Shown piece by piece: positions 6,375 through 7,893 of a stretch of 7,893 nucleotides of DNA; the first letter of the stretch is position 1, and each line of letters begins with the position of its first letter. A program made the position numbers and the translations under genes. Under the pieces are notes generated by a model. It did no database searches. It saw nothing but the letters and a program-made list of their open reading frames with translations, and had not been told where the DNA came from. Source of the stretch: an uncultured Bacilli bacterium (GTDB taxonomy: Bacteria > Bacillota_I > Bacilli_A > RF39 > UBA660); NCBI GenBank assembly GCA_904502155.1, contig CAJGDV010000051.1:1-7893 (forward strand), written 5' to 3'.

Positions 6375-7517
6375 ATGCTAAAAAAAATGATACAAAAAAA
6401 ATGCAATATTTATTCTGGAAATATATATAAAACTAAAGATGGTGTTTTTTATATAAATAAGAAAAATTTAAATGAAAAAGCTGAAATTATTGAAGGTCCA
6501 ATTTTTTATAAAAGAGGTTTTATGGACCTATATGTTAAAGAAATAAATACCGGTAAAATTATTTTTACTTATCCTTTAAAAAAATTAATAAAATTTCCAA
6601 AAAAATATTTCGTTGCTATAGATAAAAGAAGAAAAAAATTTGATGAACCACTTATCACATTAACTTATAGTGAAATAGCAAAGAAAAATGATTTAAATAT
6701 TTTCACAGATGCTAATAAAATTTTAAAACTTATGATGAATCAAAAATCAGATTTAGTAGAAGCATATAATCAAGAAAAACCATCTAATTATAAAGAGATA
6801 TTAAATGAAAAAATGAATAGAAACTTTAACCTTAAAGATGAGATTAATAAAATTGATTATAAATCTAAATTAGAATCATTAAAAAATAGTGTAAATAAAT
6901 TGAAAGAAAAATTTCCAAAAAAAGAAAATACATTAATCGATGAAATAAATAACTATGAAGAAAAAGACAATTTAGTAATTGATGAAATAAATAACTATGA
7001 TGAAGAAAATAATTTATTAATTAATGAAGTTAATGATTATGAAGAAAAAGAAGGCAATATTACTGAAAACGTTAATGAAAACACTGAAATTAATGAAATT
7101 ATTGAAAATGAAGAAATAAATCAAAATAATGAAATTATTGAGGAAAAAGAATCTAAAAATGATGAATTTACTGATGACGTTGAAGGTTTAAAAGTGAAAA
7201 AATATGATTTATGTAAAGAACATAAATATGTTTATGGCTTTAATCTAAAGGTTAAACCTGTTATTAATTTATCAACAAATGATAAATCAATAGATCAAGT
7301 TATTGCAGAAATGGTTCATTTAAATAAACTTAATTATAATGTTTATGCTGTAGTTGATGATGTAAAATTATCAACTAGAGGGCTTAAAACAACAGAAGAA
7401 TTATTAGAATATTATAATTATAAGAAAAACAATGTTTTTCCAACTACTACAAATGCAAAAATTATGGCTAGAGCAAATAGAAAATTAGAAAAACAAAAAA
7501 TTAAAACTATGATATAA
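6375..7517 (+). CDS. Hypothetical acidic protein with three 14-residue repeats
   Basis: This 380-residue protein is not recognised. It has no signal peptide or transmembrane segment, so it is probably cytoplasmic. Three parts are visible. A basic, well-structured-looking N-terminal region (about 1-130) contains several aromatic/beta-like stretches. A highly charged Glu/Asn/Lys-rich middle (about 150-275) has three 14-residue tandem repeats at 185-226 and degenerate continuations after them. A more ordinary C-terminal region (about 275-380) contains a Val-Asp-Asp-rich segment followed by a basic tail. Compact ends with a variable repetitive middle suggest two folded domains joined by a flexible linker (inference). 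It has its own promoter and a strong GGAGG site 6 bases before ATG, so it is expressed independently of the rhodanese and secretion genes. No terminator follows it before the lipid kinase. I assign no function. Confidence 0.8.
   Translation: MLKKMIQKKCNIYSGNIYKTKDGVFYINKKNLNEKAEIIEGPIFYKRGFMDLYVKEINTGKIIFTYPLKKLIKFPKKYFVAIDKRRKKFDEPLITLTYSEIAKKNDLNIFTDANKILKLMMNQKSDLVEAYNQEKPSNYKEILNEKMNRNFNLKDEINKIDYKSKLESLKNSVNKLKEKFPKKENTLIDEINNYEEKDNLVIDEINNYDEENNLLINEVNDYEEKEGNITENVNENTEINEIIENEEINQNNEIIEEKESKNDEFTDDVEGLKVKKYDLCKEHKYVYGFNLKVKPVINLSTNDKSIDQVIAEMVHLNKLNYNVYAVVDDVKLSTRGLKTTEELLEYYNYKKNNVFPTTTNAKIMARANRKLEKQKIKTMI
6927..7052 (+). repeat. Three tandem 42-bp repeats (14 residues each) in the hypothetical gene
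   Basis: The units are 6927-6968, 6969-7010 and 7011-7052, encoding NTLIDEINNYEEKD, NLVIDEINNYDEEN and NLLINEVNDYEEKE. The first two are almost identical in DNA over their central 23 bases, while the third has diverged. The pattern of hydrophobic, acidic and Tyr positions is kept, which suggests recent duplication under constraint. The unit length keeps the reading frame. Confidence 0.88.
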
Positions 7518-7518
7518 T
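7510..7518 (+). promoter_or_regulatory. Possible extended -10 promoter for the lipid kinase gene
   Basis: TGATATAAT matches the extended -10 form (TGn then TATAAT) and overlaps the TAA stop of the preceding gene (7515-7517). No good -35 box is seen at the right distance. The predicted start near 7525 would give a leader of about 13 bases with GGAGG at 7528-7532. Read-through from the 6323 promoter is the alternative. Confidence 0.45.
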
Positions 7519-7537
7519 ATGTCTATTGGAGGAATTT

Positions 7538-7893
7538 ATGGAGAGAATTTTTATTGTAAATCCAACATCCGGTCATGGCAAAAGTTTAGAGATAATGCAA
7601 TATATTGAAAAAAAATGCAAAGAAAATAATGAAAAATATCGTATAATTTATACAACTAAACCAAAAGAAGCTGAAACTATCGCAGAATATTATAAAAATA
7701 AAAATGTTATTGTTTATAGTGTTGGTGGAGATGGAACATTAAATGAAGTCATTAATGGTTTAGCGTATGGTAATAGTTTTTTACATCTTATTCCTGGTGG
7801 ATCAGGTAATGATTTTTATAAAACATTATCATTAAAAAAAGAAGGATTATTTGATATTGATTTAGGTAAAGTAAATGATAAATATTTTATTAA
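7538..7893 (+). CDS. Diacylglycerol kinase family lipid kinase, YegS/DgkB/BmrU type (3' partial)
   Basis: The first 118 codons are in view, of a family usually about 290-310 residues long. The N-terminal catalytic domain motifs are clear: NPTSGHG at residues 8-14, the nucleotide-binding VGGDGTLNEVINGL motif with GGDGT at 63-67, and IPGGSGNDF with Gly-Ser-Gly-Asn-Asp at 88-92. Family members phosphorylate diacylglycerol or related lipids with ATP at the membrane, recycling diacylglycerol into phospholipid or lipoteichoic-acid metabolism. DgkB and uncharacterised relatives cannot be told apart from this fragment, so no symbol is given. GGAGG (7528-7532) lies 5 bases before ATG. It follows the 6375 gene by 20 bases and may share its transcript. 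It looks like a chromosomal housekeeping gene rather than part of the secretion module. Confidence 0.92.
   Translation, partial: MERIFIVNPTSGHGKSLEIMQYIEKKCKENNEKYRIIYTTKPKEAETIAEYYKNKNVIVYSVGGDGTLNEVINGLAYGNSFLHLIPGGSGNDFYKTLSLKKEGLFDIDLGKVNDKYFI

Noticed and set aside
7..7893. tRNA, rRNA, CRISPR array or insertion sequence
   Set aside because: No cloverleaf, ribosomal RNA-like block, spaced direct repeat array or transposase motif was found on reading both strands. Intergenic gaps are all under 70 bases.

Overview
The window is a low-GC (very AT-rich), gene-dense stretch with every supported gene on the + strand, strong GGAGG-type ribosome binding sites and sigma-A-like promoters. This points to a Bacillota/Bacilli-type bacterium, possibly one of the AT-rich gut lineages near the Mollicutes; that placement is inference. 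All tryptophans seen are TGG and no reading frame contains an in-frame TGA, so the standard bacterial code fits better than the Mycoplasma code.

Bases 1-5966 look like the distal end of a type IV secretion/conjugation-type operon. A large membrane-anchored protein, cut by the left edge, has an N-terminal low-complexity cytoplasmic part, one transmembrane helix, an unrecognised middle region, a SpoIID/LytB-like glycan-cleaving domain and a C-terminal C39-like cysteine peptidase domain. Five bases later comes a single-pass protein of unknown function with a calcium-loop-like motif, and 12 bases after that a VirD4/TraG-type coupling ATPase with an unusually long charged tail. The proposed division of labour is that the first protein opens the cell wall, the ATPase delivers substrate to the channel, and the small protein is an envelope accessory. 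No relaxase, integrase, VirB4 or attachment site lies in this window, so whether the system moves DNA or protein, or is a fixed chromosomal machine, cannot be decided here.

Bases 5967-6321 hold a hairpin plus T-run that looks like the operon terminator but whose 3' arm contains the ribosome binding site of the next gene, a small single-domain rhodanese. A second terminator overlaps the rhodanese stop.

From 6323 on, a good promoter drives an unrecognised 380-residue acidic protein with three 14-residue repeats. It is followed by the start of a diacylglycerol-kinase-family lipid kinase (YegS/DgkB/BmrU type) that runs off the right edge. These last genes look like ordinary chromosomal neighbours rather than part of the secretion module. 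No RNA genes, CRISPR arrays or insertion sequences were seen, and no gap exceeds 300 bases.
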